A DNA stretch of 64,000 nucleotides from Halorubellus sp034808145 (GCF_034808145.1 NZ_JAXHGM010000001.1:744001-808000), one strand, 5' to 3'; counted from the stretch's first letter, positions 32,639 through 41,499 are shown. Translations and numbers: made by a program. The notes: generated by a model not told the origin, from the letters alone.

Positions 32639-32807
32639 CCGCGCGCCAGACCTTCCTTCTCCTTTACTCTCGACGACCGCCACACCCGGTGATGCGAGAC
32701 CCTACGTGCTTCTCGATACGAGGTGAACGCGGCGCGGGACGACTCGCTCGACGACGAACCGGAGACGCACCCGGGACTTCGCAGCCTGCTGACGGCGCGA
32801 ACGCTCG

Positions 32808-32859
32808 TCGTTCGGTGCCGTGGTCGGTATCGGTCGTTCGGTGCCGTGGTCGGTTTCGG
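32808..32859. repeat. 26-bp tandem duplication upstream of coaBC
   Basis: TCGTTCGGTGCCGTGGTCGG plus six bases (32808-32833) is repeated at once at 32834-32859 with a single A/T difference. It lies in the 256-nt spacer before coaBC, ending 35 nt before its ATG. It could be a recent slippage event or a doubled regulatory site. The rest of the spacer holds no convincing gene. Confidence 0.75.
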
Positions 32860-32894
32860 GTACGCTCTTGTGTGGGGCACTCCAATCGCGTGGT

Positions 32895-34094
32895 ATGACT
32901 GCGGAGTCGGATGAACCGGAGCGACGAGACGATGGGGTGCTCGCTGGTGTGAACGTGGCGCTCGGCGTGACGGGTTCTATCGCGGCGGTGAAGACGGTCG
33001 AGCTCGCGCACGAACTCCGTCGGGAGGGGGCGAGCGTTCGCGCGGTGATGACCGAGAGTGCGACGGGGATCGTGCATCCGTGGGCGCTCGAGTTCGCGAC
33101 CGAGCACGACGTCGTCACGGAGATCACGGGGAGCGTCGAGCACGTCGCGCTCTGCGGGCGCGACGAGTGGGCGGACGTCCTGCTGATCGCGCCGTCGACC
33201 GCGAACACCGTCGGGAAGCTCGCGAGTGCCATCGACGATTCGACGGTGACGACGTGCGCGACGACCGCGCTCGGCACGGGGCTGCCGGTCGTGGTGGCGC
33301 CCGCGATGCACGAACCGATGTACGACCATCCCGGCGTGCTCTCGGCCATCGAGACGCTCGAGTCGTGGGGCGTGTCGTTCGTCGACCCGCGCGTCGAGGA
33401 AGGGAAGGCGAAGATCGCGACGGAGGAGGCCATCGTCCTCGCGACCGCGCGTGCGACCGGGAGTCGCCCGCTCGCGGGCGAGCACGTCGCCGTGACGTCG
33501 GGTGCGACGAGCGAGCGCGTGGACCCGGTGCGCGTCCTCACGAACCGGTCGTCGGGGAAGACGGGGCGGGCGCTGGCGAGAGCGCTGTACGTCGCGGGTG
33601 CGGACGTGACGCTCGTGCATCCGGACGGCGACGTGCCGTACGCGACCGTGGTGGACGTGGAGACGGCGGCGGAGATGACGGACGCGGTCCTCGACGTGGC
33701 GGGGGATGCGGACGCGCTCGCGTCGGTCGCCGCGATATCGGACTACACGGTCGCGGGGGCGGACGAGAAGCTCCGGAGCGGGCGCGAGGACCTGACCCTC
33801 GAGCTGGAGCCGACGCGGAAGCTCATCGATACCGTGCGCGACGCGCATCCGGCGCTCCCTATCGTCGGGTTCAAGGCGGAGACGAGTGGGGAGGACGAGG
33901 CGATGGTCGAACAGGCGCGGTCGACGCTCGAGCGCGCCGGGCTGGCGTTCGTGGTGGCGAACGACGCGAGCGTGATGGGCGCCGACGAGACGCGCGCGCT
34001 CCTCGTCCACGCGGAGGGATACGCGGCGTTCGAGGGGTCGAAGTCGGCGCTCGGGCGAGAGATCGCGGCGGCGCTTGCGGAGGTCCTGGCGTAG
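32895..34094 (+). CDS. coaBC: Bifunctional phosphopantothenoylcysteine decarboxylase/phosphopantothenate-cysteine ligase
   Basis: A 399-residue bifunctional enzyme for two steps of coenzyme A synthesis: joining cysteine to 4'-phosphopantothenate and decarboxylating the product. The flavin-dependent CoaC domain (about 15-190) has GVTGSIA (24-30), the catalytic His83 region VEHVALCGRDEWADVLLIAP (shown in part), PSTANT and PAMHEPMY (136-143). The CoaB domain follows with TSGATSERVDPVRVLTNRSS and the VGFKAET segment. Start MTAESDEPER gives normal length; an earlier in-frame start would cross the 26-bp tandem repeat. Confidence 0.95.
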   Translation: MTAESDEPERRDDGVLAGVNVALGVTGSIAAVKTVELAHELRREGASVRAVMTESATGIVHPWALEFATEHDVVTEITGSVEHVALCGRDEWADVLLIAPSTANTVGKLASAIDDSTVTTCATTALGTGLPVVVAPAMHEPMYDHPGVLSAIETLESWGVSFVDPRVEEGKAKIATEEAIVLATARATGSRPLAGEHVAVTSGATSERVDPVRVLTNRSSGKTGRALARALYVAGADVTLVHPDGDVPYATVVDVETAAEMTDAVLDVAGDADALASVAAISDYTVAGADEKLRSGREDLTLELEPTRKLIDTVRDAHPALPIVGFKAETSGEDEAMVEQARSTLERAGLAFVVANDASVMGADETRALLVHAEGYAAFEGSKSALGREIAAALAEVLA

Positions 34095-34154
34095 CGGTCG
34101 TTCGTAAGACGGGCGTCGACAGCCGCGTCGCGAGGCGGGCGCTGCGAGCCGCGG

Positions 34155-34580
34155 TCAGTCGTCGCGCGGCCAGGTGACGGTGTCCTCGAATGGGATTCCC
34201 ATCTTCTGCGCGGCGCGAGAGATCATGTGCGCGCCGGTCGGTGCGGTGATGAACAGGAACGCGACGGCGACGAGCGCCGCGAGCCCGGACCCGTCACCGC
34301 CGAAGTACAGGAAGCCGGCGAGGAGCATCGACGACGCACCGAGCGTCGTCGCCTTGCTCGTCGCGTGCATCCGGTTGTACACGGTCGGGAGTCGGACGAG
34401 GCCGACGACGCCGACGACGAGGAAGAAGGTTCCGACGGCGACGAGTGCGACGACGAGCGCGGCCTGGAGCGGGCTCGTGAGGCCTGCGGACCCGCCGGCT
34501 GCGAGTGCGACCGCGTCGATGCTCTCGGTCGCGGATGCGATTCCGTCGTTCGCGTCGGTGAGTGAGGCGAGCATTGTCAT
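34155..34580 (-). CDS. mrpG: Monovalent cation/H+ antiporter subunit G
   Basis: A 141-residue small subunit with three hydrophobic helices and the MrpG signature GLVRLPTVYNRMHATSKATTLG. Part of the seven-subunit Mrp (Mnh) Na+/H+ antiporter, which exports Na+ using the proton gradient. Start chosen at the ATG overlapping the mrpF stop (ATGA). The N-terminal 40 residues are a halophile-type Ser/Ala extension with an extra hydrophobic stretch. It is the last gene of the mrpABCDEFG operon. Confidence 0.95.
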   Translation of the reverse strand: MTMLASLTDANDGIASATESIDAVALAAGGSAGLTSPLQAALVVALVAVGTFFLVVGVVGLVRLPTVYNRMHATSKATTLGASSMLLAGFLYFGGDGSGLAALVAVAFLFITAPTGAHMISRAAQKMGIPFEDTVTWPRDD

Positions 34581-34894
34581 TCGATGATGTCTCCTTCGGT
34601 GACGAACCGCGCGACTGCGATGGTGCTGATGAACCCGATGATGGCGAGGACGAGTGCGACGTCCACGAACAGGCCCTTGCTCGTCCACATCGCGTACAGG
34701 GCGGCGATGGCGACGACGTTCGTCCCGATGGTGTCGAGCGCGACGACGCGGTCGGGGGTCGACGGGCCCGCGACGACGCGGTACGCCGAGAACAGCGTCA
34801 CGGCCGCGGCGACGACGAGGCCGACGCCGATGGCGTCGTGAGCGAGGCCGCCGAGCGGTTCGTTCGCGGCGAGCACGACGCCCAGGTCACGCAT
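34577..34894 (-). CDS. mrpF: Monovalent cation/H+ antiporter subunit F
   Basis: A 105-residue protein with three transmembrane helices and the MrpF core RVVAGPSTPDRVVALDTIGTN (shown less the last residue of the family motif). It belongs to the transmembrane Mrp complex. The ATG at 34894 was chosen because it overlaps the mrpE stop by 8 nt; an earlier GTG is possible. It couples to mrpG by ATGA. Confidence 0.95.
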   Translation of the reverse strand: MRDLGVVLAANEPLGGLAHDAIGVGLVVAAAVTLFSAYRVVAGPSTPDRVVALDTIGTNVVAIAALYAMWTSKGLFVDVALVLAIIGFISTIAVARFVTEGDIIE

Positions 34895-35600
34895 CGGTCT
34901 CACCTCCGCTGTCGGTCTCGTCGCCAGCGTCGTCGGCCGGCCCGTCGTCGACGCCCTCGTGTTCGATGGACGTGGCAGCGTCCGGCTCCGGAACCGGACT
35001 GCCTGGCTCGCGTCGTTCGGCGAACATCACGAGCGCGAGGTCCTCCCACGTCCGGATCGGGTCGACGACGCTCTCGGGGTCCTCGGCGGCGATGGCGTGC
35101 ACGTAGAGGCTGTTCCGTTCGGCGTCGTAGTCCATGGTGAGAGTTCCCGGTGTGAGCGTGATGGAGTTCGCGATGGTCGTGATGGCGAGGTCGGTCTCGA
35201 CTCGCAAGGGTACTTCGATGACGTCCGGGTCGATCGGCATCGACGGTGCGAGGACGCGCCGGGCGACGTCCACGTTCGCGGTGACGAGCTCCCAGAGGAA
35301 CACCGTCGCGTACTTCAGGGTCGCGACGACGGCTCGCGGTGTTCGCACGACCACGGGCGTCGGACTGTAGAACCGACGGAAGATGAACGCGATCGGGACG
35401 CCGATGGCGAGCCCGATGAGGAACTCGCCGAGCGCCAGTCCGAGCAGGAGCTCCCCGCCTTCGGCGATGTCGACGCCGCGGACGAACAGCCAGAGGACGG
35501 CGAACGCGAACCCGAGCAGCGGCCAGCGTCGCGGTGCGTCCTCGCTCAGGTCCTCGCGCGGTGCGGCGTTCGCGGGTTCGTCGGGGACGTCGCCGCTCAT
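34887..35600 (-). CDS. mrpE: Monovalent cation/H+ antiporter subunit E
   Basis: A 237-residue protein: acidic N-terminus, two to three transmembrane helices (about 28-75), then the soluble MrpE domain (about 85-190) with SITLTPGTLTMDYD and the LYVHAIAAED strand. The C-terminal 40 residues are an acidic, disordered halophile extension (GPADDAGDETDSGG). Start overlaps the mrpD stop by 4 nt. MrpE is a structural subunit of the antiporter; haloarchaeal versions often carry such tails. Confidence 0.94.
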   Translation of the reverse strand: MSGDVPDEPANAAPREDLSEDAPRRWPLLGFAFAVLWLFVRGVDIAEGGELLLGLALGEFLIGLAIGVPIAFIFRRFYSPTPVVVRTPRAVVATLKYATVFLWELVTANVDVARRVLAPSMPIDPDVIEVPLRVETDLAITTIANSITLTPGTLTMDYDAERNSLYVHAIAAEDPESVVDPIRTWEDLALVMFAERREPGSPVPEPDAATSIEHEGVDDGPADDAGDETDSGGETDA

Positions 35601-37246
35601 GCGTGCCCACCTCCGCCGGTCGCGCCGATGGTGGTATCTGGGTTCACGGCGTCGACGTAGCCCTGCGTGTCGAGTGCCGCCTCCGCGCCCTCGATGGCGG
35701 CTTCGAGCACGGGGTCGAACGCGATACCGACGCCGACGACGGCGACCGCGAGCACGACAACGACCGCGACCTGCGTGCGGTTCGTGCGGGCCGCGTCGAC
35801 GACCTCCGTCGGCGTTCCCCAGAACCCGCGGTTCCACGCCCGCGTGACGTACGTTATCGTGAGAACTGCGCCGGCGAGTGCACCGCCGAGCGCGATCTCG
35901 CTCCCGGCGACGACGGCGGCGTCGAACACGAGGAACTTCCCGAAGAACCCGACGAGCGGCGGGATGCCGACGAGGCCGATGGCGGCGACGAAGAACCCGC
36001 CGGAGAGGACGGGTGCGCGCTCGGCGAGCCCGCCGAGCCGGTCGAGTTTCGTGGTCCCGGTGGCGTCGTGGATGACGCCGCTCGCGAGGAACAGCGCGCT
36101 CTTCGCGAGACCATGGTTCAGCGAGTACACGAGCGCGGCGGTGACGCCGAGCACGGCGAGGCCGCTCGCGCCGACGACGTCACCGTACGGTGCTGGGGCG
36201 TCGACGCCGGCGACGACGCCGAACGCGGCGAGTGCGAGCGGGAGGACGATGAACCCGACCTGCCCGACGCTCGAGTACGCCAGCAGGTCGTCGATGTCCT
36301 CGCGGTTCACCGCTGCGACGCCACCGAGGAGGATGCTCGCGGTCGCCATCACGAGCAGGACCGGCCCGAAGTACGCGAGTGGCCCGGAGCCACTGAACCC
36401 GGGGAGCGCCAGCTCGCCGAGGTCGGCGGGTGCGAACACGGTGAAGTAGAGGCGGATGATGGCGTAGATGCCGACCTTCTTGACGACGCCGGCGAGCGCG
36501 GCGGACACCGGCGCGGGCGCGGCGCGGTACGCCGCGGGCACCCACCAGTGGAACGGGACGATGCCGGCCTTCAACGCGAACACGACGAACAGGACGACGG
36601 AGAGCCCGAGGACGGGTGCGAGCGTCGTGATACCGAACGCGGACGGGTCCGCGAGCCGTCGCGCCAGGTCCGCCATGTTCAGCGTGCCAGTGGTCGCGTA
36701 CAGGCCGCCGATGGCGACGAGCATGAGCGCGCTCCCGACGAGGTTCAGGACGACGTACTGGAGCGCCGCACGCGTGTGCTCGGGCCCCGAGTAGAACACG
36801 ACGAGGACGTAGCTCGACATCAGCATCACCTCGAACCACACGAAGAGGTTGAAGATGTCGCCCGTGAGGAACGAGCCGGTGACGCCGACGAGCATGAAGT
36901 GATAGAGCGGATGGAAGCTCACGCGCTGGCCGACCTCGTCGACGTACGCGATCGCGAACACGAGCGCTGCGACGCCGACGAACGAGCCGAACGCGAGCAT
37001 GAACACGGACAGGTCGTCCGCGACGAGGGAGATACCGTAGGGCGCCCGCCAGTCCGATAGCTGGTAGACGAGCGTGCCGTCGGCTTTGACGCGAGCGAAG
37101 AGGACGGCGACCGCGCCGAGGTACCCGACACCGCCGACGAGCGAGAGCGCGCGCTGGACGCGCAGCGACCGGTGCGCGACCGCGGTGAGGATGGCGGTGG
37201 CGAGGACGACGAGCAGCGGTGCGATGACCGCGACCGGCGGACTCAT
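35597..37246 (-). CDS. mrpD: Monovalent cation/H+ antiporter subunit D
   Basis: A 549-residue member of the NuoL/M/N (complex I antiporter-like) family with about 14 transmembrane helices. Key proton-path residues are visible: Glu in NLFVWFEVMLMSSYVLV, Lys pair in GVVKKVGIYAI and the Asp/His-containing YSLNHGLAKSALF segment. In Mrp complexes MrpA and MrpD are the two ion-translocating subunits. It overlaps mrpE (ATGA) and mrpC (ATGA), so the operon is translationally coupled. Confidence 0.96.
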   Translation of the reverse strand: MSPPVAVIAPLLVVLATAILTAVAHRSLRVQRALSLVGGVGYLGAVAVLFARVKADGTLVYQLSDWRAPYGISLVADDLSVFMLAFGSFVGVAALVFAIAYVDEVGQRVSFHPLYHFMLVGVTGSFLTGDIFNLFVWFEVMLMSSYVLVVFYSGPEHTRAALQYVVLNLVGSALMLVAIGGLYATTGTLNMADLARRLADPSAFGITTLAPVLGLSVVLFVVFALKAGIVPFHWWVPAAYRAAPAPVSAALAGVVKKVGIYAIIRLYFTVFAPADLGELALPGFSGSGPLAYFGPVLLVMATASILLGGVAAVNREDIDDLLAYSSVGQVGFIVLPLALAAFGVVAGVDAPAPYGDVVGASGLAVLGVTAALVYSLNHGLAKSALFLASGVIHDATGTTKLDRLGGLAERAPVLSGGFFVAAIGLVGIPPLVGFFGKFLVFDAAVVAGSEIALGGALAGAVLTITYVTRAWNRGFWGTPTEVVDAARTNRTQVAVVVVLAVAVVGVGIAFDPVLEAAIEGAEAALDTQGYVDAVNPDTTIGATGGGGHA

Positions 37247-37638
37247 TCGCCGTCACCTCCGTCGGCCGGGACCGCTCCGTTGGTCTCGGCCTCCTCCGTT
37301 CCGTCCGCGAGCTCGAACATGTCGATGGTCCCGTGCTCCTCGTACGTCCGGTACGTGAGGACGAGCGCGAACGCGGTCGTCCCGAACCCGATGACGATGG
37401 CGGTCAGGACGAGCGCCTGCACGAGCGGGTCGACGGTCGCCGGCGCGTCCGAACCGCCAGCGGACACGAACGGGACCGCGGACCCGGGCAGGGAACTCAT
37501 CGTGACGAGGTAGACGTTCGCGGCCTGCGAGATGATGCTCACGCCCCAGACGACGCGCACCACGTCCCGTCGAAGGACGAGGAACGTCCCGACGGCGAAC
37601 AGGAACCCGAGCACGGCCGCGAGCACGACCTCGGTCAT
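37243..37638 (-). CDS. mrpC: Monovalent cation/H+ antiporter subunit C
   Basis: A 131-residue NuoK-like subunit with three transmembrane helices. The family signature is VDPLVQALVLTAIVIGFGTTA, of which the first 20 residues match closely. The C-terminal tail is acidic. Start at the ATG overlapping the mrpB stop by 4 nt. It supports the antiporter core between MrpA and MrpD. Confidence 0.95.
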   Translation of the reverse strand: MTEVVLAAVLGFLFAVGTFLVLRRDVVRVVWGVSIISQAANVYLVTMSSLPGSAVPFVSAGGSDAPATVDPLVQALVLTAIVIGFGTTAFALVLTYRTYEEHGTIDMFELADGTEEAETNGAVPADGGDGE

Positions 37639-38123
37639 TCTGCCCCCACCACCGAGACGATCGCGAGCAGGCCGCCGACGACGACGAGGTACACGCCGAG
37701 GTCGAACGCGAACGCGCTCGCGAAGTGGAAGTCCCAGAGCGGTTCGACGTGGTACAGCCAGTCGTGCTGGCCGAGGAAGGCGTTCCCGGTCTCGGGGTAC
37801 GCCATCGCGACGACGCCGGCGCCCGCGGCGATCAGCAGTCCGAGCGCGAACATCGCGCGGTAGTCCGCGGCGATCGCCGGTTTCTCCAGGCCGAACGCGG
37901 GTTCGACGTCCCGCTGCAGGAGCGTGTCCTGCACGTAGTCCAGCCCGAAGATGATGTAGATGAGCGCGAACCCGGCCGCGGTCAGGACGCCCGCGATGAA
38001 CCCGCCGCCGGGGAGGTTGTGTCCCTGGAGGAGGAGCGCGAACGCGGTCACGAAGATGATGGGTGACACGATGCGCGTCGCGGTCCGCGAGATGACGGTC
38101 GTGTCGTCGCCGTATCGACTCAT
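37635..38123 (-). CDS. mrpB: Monovalent cation/H+ antiporter subunit B
   Basis: A 162-residue protein with four transmembrane helices and the MrpB signature LQGHNLPGGGFIAGVLTAAG. A loop of about 30 residues (GNAFLGQHDWLYHVEPLW) lies between helices three and four. It starts 37 nt after the mrpA stop, the only non-overlapping junction in the operon. Confidence 0.95.
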   Translation of the reverse strand: MSRYGDDTTVISRTATRIVSPIIFVTAFALLLQGHNLPGGGFIAGVLTAAGFALIYIIFGLDYVQDTLLQRDVEPAFGLEKPAIAADYRAMFALGLLIAAGAGVVAMAYPETGNAFLGQHDWLYHVEPLWDFHFASAFAFDLGVYLVVVGGLLAIVSVVGAE

Positions 38124-38160
38124 CGCCGCTCACCCCCCGCTGTCCGTCGCGTGCGACGGC

Positions 38161-40614
38161 TCATTGCGTCTCACCTCGCTCGCGGAGCGCGACGAGCGTG
38201 ATGATGGACAGCGCGGCCATCGAGACGACGGCGATCTCGCCCATGGTGTCGAACGCTCGGAAGTCGACGAGGATGATGTTGACGATGTTGCTTCCGCCAC
38301 CTTCCGGGTACGCGACCTCGACGAAGTACTGCGCGATGGAGTCCGGGCTCCCGGCGGTCGCGAGCAGGACCGTGGTCGCGACGGTCGCGCCGACGGCGAC
38401 CGAGAGCACGCTGTCCTGAATGGCGGTCGAGCGCTTCACCTTCCCGTAGAACGCCGGGAGTCTGTCGAGGACGAGCAGGAAGATGACGAGCACGAGCGTC
38501 TCCACGACGAGCTGGGTGAGCGCGAGGTCGGGCGCCTTCGAGAGGATGTAGAAGATGGCGACCATGAACCCGAGGATGGAGAGCGTGAGGACGCCCGAGA
38601 CGTGCGAGTTCGCTCGCACGACCATCGCCGCGCCGACGCCGGCGAGCGCGAGCACGAGCCAGACCGCGAGCTTCGGCGGTCTCACGGGGAACAGCTCGCC
38701 GAGGGGGAGCGTCACCGCGACCTCGGCGGCGGCGTACGCGCCGAGCGTGAGGACGACGAACGCGGCGAGCGTCCACGTCGCGTACGTCCGCAGGAGTCGC
38801 GTCTGTGCGGTGTTCCGCACGCGGTCGCTGAACGGGTTCGCGCCCTCGGTGAGGGCGTCGTAGTAGTAGTTCGCCGTCAGTGGCCCGGAGACGAGTGCGT
38901 CGAGGCGGTCGTGGAGCCGGTCGTACTCGGTGTACGCGACCGCGCCGACGACGATGGTTATCGCGCTCATCGTCGCCGCGGGCAGCGACTCGCCGGACGT
39001 CGGCAGGTGGTACGTGAACTCGCTGCCTTTCGCGACCGCGCCCGCCGCACCGCTCGCGGCGACCGCGTGCGATCCCCCACCGAGTGCCCCACCGGTCGCC
39101 TCGATGACGCTCGCGACGAACGCTTCGAGCGGCTCTAGGTGCACGCCGAACGTCGCGGTGACACCGCCGATGCCGACGACCGCGGCGAGCGCCGCGAGCA
39201 ACGCGGGCGGCCCGACCATGAGCGCTGGCGGACTGTGCACGTGCCCGAGCGAGTCGGGTTTCTCGCCGAAGAACATCGAGACGAACCGGATGGAGTACAG
39301 GAACGTGAAGATGCTCCCGAACACCGCGACGACCGGGACGAGGAACGCGACGCCGCCGTGGACGGTCCCGTACTCCCACGCCGCCTTGAACAGGAACTCC
39401 TTCGAGTAGAACCCGTTGAACGGCGGCACGCCAGCCATCCCGAGGCCGGCGATGACCGCGATCGCGGCCGTGATCGGCAGGTCCTCGCGGAGCCCGCCGA
39501 GCTCGTTCAGCGCGCGCGTCCCCGCCTCGTGTGCGACGATACCCGCGACGAGGAAGAGCGCGGCCTTGAACAGCGCGTGGTTCACGATGTGGAACGCGCC
39601 CGTCTCCGCGCCGTAGAACGACGTGAACCCGAACCCGGCGACGATGAGGCCGAGATGGGAGGCCGTGGAGTACGCGAGCAGTTCCTTGATGTCCGTCGCC
39701 GCGACCGCGAGGATGGCGGTGACCGTCATCGTCAGCAGCCCGAGTGCGACGAACGCGGCCGTCCACTCCTCGCCGCCGAGCAGCGGCCGGAGGCGACCGA
39801 CGAGGTACACGCCCGCCTTCACCATCGTCGCGGAGTGCAGGAACGCCGACACCGGCGTCGGCGCCTCCATCGCGTTCGGCAGCCAGATGTGGAGCGGGAC
39901 CTGCGCGGACTTCGCGGCCGCACCGATACCGACGAGCGCGAGCACCGGCACGAGCAGGCCCTGCTCGGCGAGCGCCGTCTGCATCGCCGCGGCGTTCTCG
40001 CCCGCGAGGATGCCGCCGTCGCCGAACAACGCCCACGTCGCCGACCCGAGCGCGTCCGCCGACACCGCGTGCAGGACGAGGAAGCCCGCGAGCATGAACA
40101 ACCCGCCGGCGACCGTGATGAGCATCGACTTCCGGCTCGCGTACAGCGACGGACCAGCGCGCTGGTAGTGCCCGATGAGGACGTACGACGAGAGGCTCGT
40201 CAACTCCCAGAACAGGAAGAGGACGACCATGTCAGCTGCGAACGCCACACCGAGCATCGACCCCATGAACGCCAGCAGCGCGGCGTAGTACTTCGCCTGC
40301 CCCGGCTCGTCGTGCATGTACGCGCCGGAGTAGGTGAGGATGAGGACGCCCACGCCGCTCGCGAGCGTCGCGATGAGCAGCGAGAGCCCGTCGACGTAGA
40401 ACCGGAGCGACACGCCGAGTTCGGGGATCCACTGGACGCTCGCCGCACCGTGGGTGCCGAAGAGGCTCGCGACCAGACCGAGGCACGCGAGCGCGACCGC
40501 CGCCGCGTAGTACGCGGTCCGTTCGCCCAACAGCCGGTAGACGAACGGGGTGAGTGCGGCGGCGAGGAACGGCAACCCCACGACGGCAATCAGCGTCGCG
40601 AGATTCACAGCCAT
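38161..40614 (-). CDS. mrpA: Monovalent cation/H+ antiporter subunit A
   Basis: An 817-residue protein: a NuoL-like antiporter module of about 14 helices (1-500, with LFLFWELTSLSSYVLIGHY, the HIWLPNAMEAPTPVSA loop and HIVNHALFKAALFL), followed by an MbhD/DUF4040-type module (VAIFYILSKAPDLALTQLVV) and a short MbhE-like end. It is the main ion-translocating subunit of the Na+/H+ antiporter. ATG 40614 was preferred to a TTG four codons earlier. The TATA box at 40642-40649 and an inverted repeat just upstream of it mark the operon promoter. Confidence 0.96.
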   Translation of the reverse strand: MAVNLATLIAVVGLPFLAAALTPFVYRLLGERTAYYAAAVALACLGLVASLFGTHGAASVQWIPELGVSLRFYVDGLSLLIATLASGVGVLILTYSGAYMHDEPGQAKYYAALLAFMGSMLGVAFAADMVVLFLFWELTSLSSYVLIGHYQRAGPSLYASRKSMLITVAGGLFMLAGFLVLHAVSADALGSATWALFGDGGILAGENAAAMQTALAEQGLLVPVLALVGIGAAAKSAQVPLHIWLPNAMEAPTPVSAFLHSATMVKAGVYLVGRLRPLLGGEEWTAAFVALGLLTMTVTAILAVAATDIKELLAYSTASHLGLIVAGFGFTSFYGAETGAFHIVNHALFKAALFLVAGIVAHEAGTRALNELGGLREDLPITAAIAVIAGLGMAGVPPFNGFYSKEFLFKAAWEYGTVHGGVAFLVPVVAVFGSIFTFLYSIRFVSMFFGEKPDSLGHVHSPPALMVGPPALLAALAAVVGIGGVTATFGVHLEPLEAFVASVIEATGGALGGGSHAVAASGAAGAVAKGSEFTYHLPTSGESLPAATMSAITIVVGAVAYTEYDRLHDRLDALVSGPLTANYYYDALTEGANPFSDRVRNTAQTRLLRTYATWTLAAFVVLTLGAYAAAEVAVTLPLGELFPVRPPKLAVWLVLALAGVGAAMVVRANSHVSGVLTLSILGFMVAIFYILSKAPDLALTQLVVETLVLVIFLLVLDRLPAFYGKVKRSTAIQDSVLSVAVGATVATTVLLATAGSPDSIAQYFVEVAYPEGGGSNIVNIILVDFRAFDTMGEIAVVSMAALSIITLVALRERGETQ

Positions 40615-40641
40615 GTCTACTCCCAACCCGGCACGTACCGG

Positions 40642-40649
40642 ACTTAATA
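40642..40649 (-). promoter_or_regulatory. TATA box of the mrp operon
   Basis: Minus-strand TATTAAGT, 28-35 nt upstream of the mrpA ATG, predicting a near-leaderless transcript starting at about 40620. Confidence 0.6.
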
Positions 40650-40658
40650 CTTCTCAAA

Positions 40659-40679
40659 CCCGACGCCTCAGGTGTCGGG
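40659..40679. promoter_or_regulatory. Inverted repeat upstream of the mrp TATA box (candidate operator)
   Basis: CCCGACGCC / GGTGTCGGG with a 3-nt centre: nine pairs, one of them G-T in RNA terms. It lies 10 nt upstream of the mrp TATA box and about 90 bp from the TATA-like box of the divergent winged-helix gene. Placement fits an activator or repressor site. Inference. Confidence 0.4.
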
Positions 40680-40750
40680 GAGCTTCGGGCCGATGCCGAT
40701 GACGGGCCGGGGCGGCGACAGGACGGTTCGGTCGCAGCGACGCCACAGAA

Positions 40751-40758
40751 TAGTTATG
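40751..40758 (+). promoter_or_regulatory. TATA-like box of the DUF7344-type gene
   Basis: TAGTTATG, predicting a transcript start near 40782, about 5 nt before an out-of-frame ATG at 40787 and about 49 nt before the called GTG start at 40831. Confidence 0.4.
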
Positions 40759-40786
40759 GTCGTCGACGCGTGACTTGGGGGCAAGC

Positions 40787-40843
40787 ATGACTGGTGGTCA
40801 GGTGGTCCCTGTACCGACGGAGGGCGAAGCGTGGGCGTGCTAG
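40787..40843 (+). other. Short upstream ORF overlapping the DUF7344-type gene
   Basis: ATG at 40787 opens an 18-codon frame (MTGGQVVPVPTEGEAWAC) that stops inside the next gene, in a different frame. Its ATG is close to the predicted transcript start, so it could be translated from a leaderless end and affect the downstream gene, or reflect a frameshift in the sequence. Confidence 0.3.
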
Positions 40844-41409
40844 CGTCCTCGGCACGGTCCTCGAAGGACCTCTCCAAGGGCGAGATATTCGACGTGCTTC
40901 GCAACCAGCGCAGACGGTTCGTGCTCCAGTACCTGAAGCGGCGCGACGAGCCCGTGGAACTGGGTGAACTCGCGACGCAGGTCGCGGCGTGGGAGTACGA
41001 CACGACGTGCGAGGACGTCTCGGCGGAACAGCGCAAACGGGTGTACACGACGCTCCAGCAGACGCACCTTCCGCGGCTCTCGGAGGTGAACATCGTGCAT
41101 TACGACGCGGACGAGGGCGTCATCGAGGCGACCGACCGCGCGAACGACCTCTCGATCTACCTCGAGATCGTTCCCGGGCACGAACTGCCGTGGCGCGAAC
41201 TCTACCTCTCCATGGGCGCGGTCGCGTGCGCGCTCTGCGTCGCGGTCTGGGCGGAGGTCCCGTACTCGGACGTGCTGGACGGCCTCGGCTGGGCGTTCGT
41301 CATCGCCATCGCGTTCACGGTCACCGCCGCGGTACACGTCTACCACGAGCGGAACATGCGGCTCGCGGACCTGGACTCGCCGCCCGAGATCGACCTCGAG
41401 GAGGGGTGA
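40831..41409 (+). CDS. Winged-helix membrane-anchored regulator (DUF7344-like)
   Basis: A 192-residue protein: a predicted winged helix (about 12-110; LSKGEIFDVLRNQRRRFVL, then ELATQVAAWEYDT, then an RKRVYTTLQQTHLPRL recognition-helix region) and two transmembrane helices near the C-terminus (about 128-145 and 152-170), then a short acidic tail. This DUF7344 architecture is common in haloarchaea and presumed to be a transcription regulator, perhaps sensing at the membrane. The GTG start has no nearby alternative ATG in frame. It is divergent from the mrp operon, which makes that operon a candidate target. Confidence 0.8.
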   Translation: MGVLASSARSSKDLSKGEIFDVLRNQRRRFVLQYLKRRDEPVELGELATQVAAWEYDTTCEDVSAEQRKRVYTTLQQTHLPRLSEVNIVHYDADEGVIEATDRANDLSIYLEIVPGHELPWRELYLSMGAVACALCVAVWAEVPYSDVLDGLGWAFVIAIAFTVTAAVHVYHERNMRLADLDSPPEIDLEEG

Positions 41410-41467
41410 CCGGAGCAGCCACTGGGGTCGGCTCTCCGCTCCGCCCCTGGAACGTCACGGCCGCACG

Positions 41468-41475
41468 TTTTAACC
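41468..41475 (+). promoter_or_regulatory. TATA box of the first pilin gene
   Basis: TTTTAACC, 25-32 nt upstream of the ATG at 41500; leaderless spacing. Confidence 0.65.
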
Positions 41476-41499
41476 AAGTCCACGGCCAACGCTCGGTAG

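Noticed and set aside
32723..32914. Possible 63-residue gene upstream of coaBC
   Set aside because: Starts at GTG, runs through the 26-bp tandem duplication and over the coaBC start; composition unlike real genes here.
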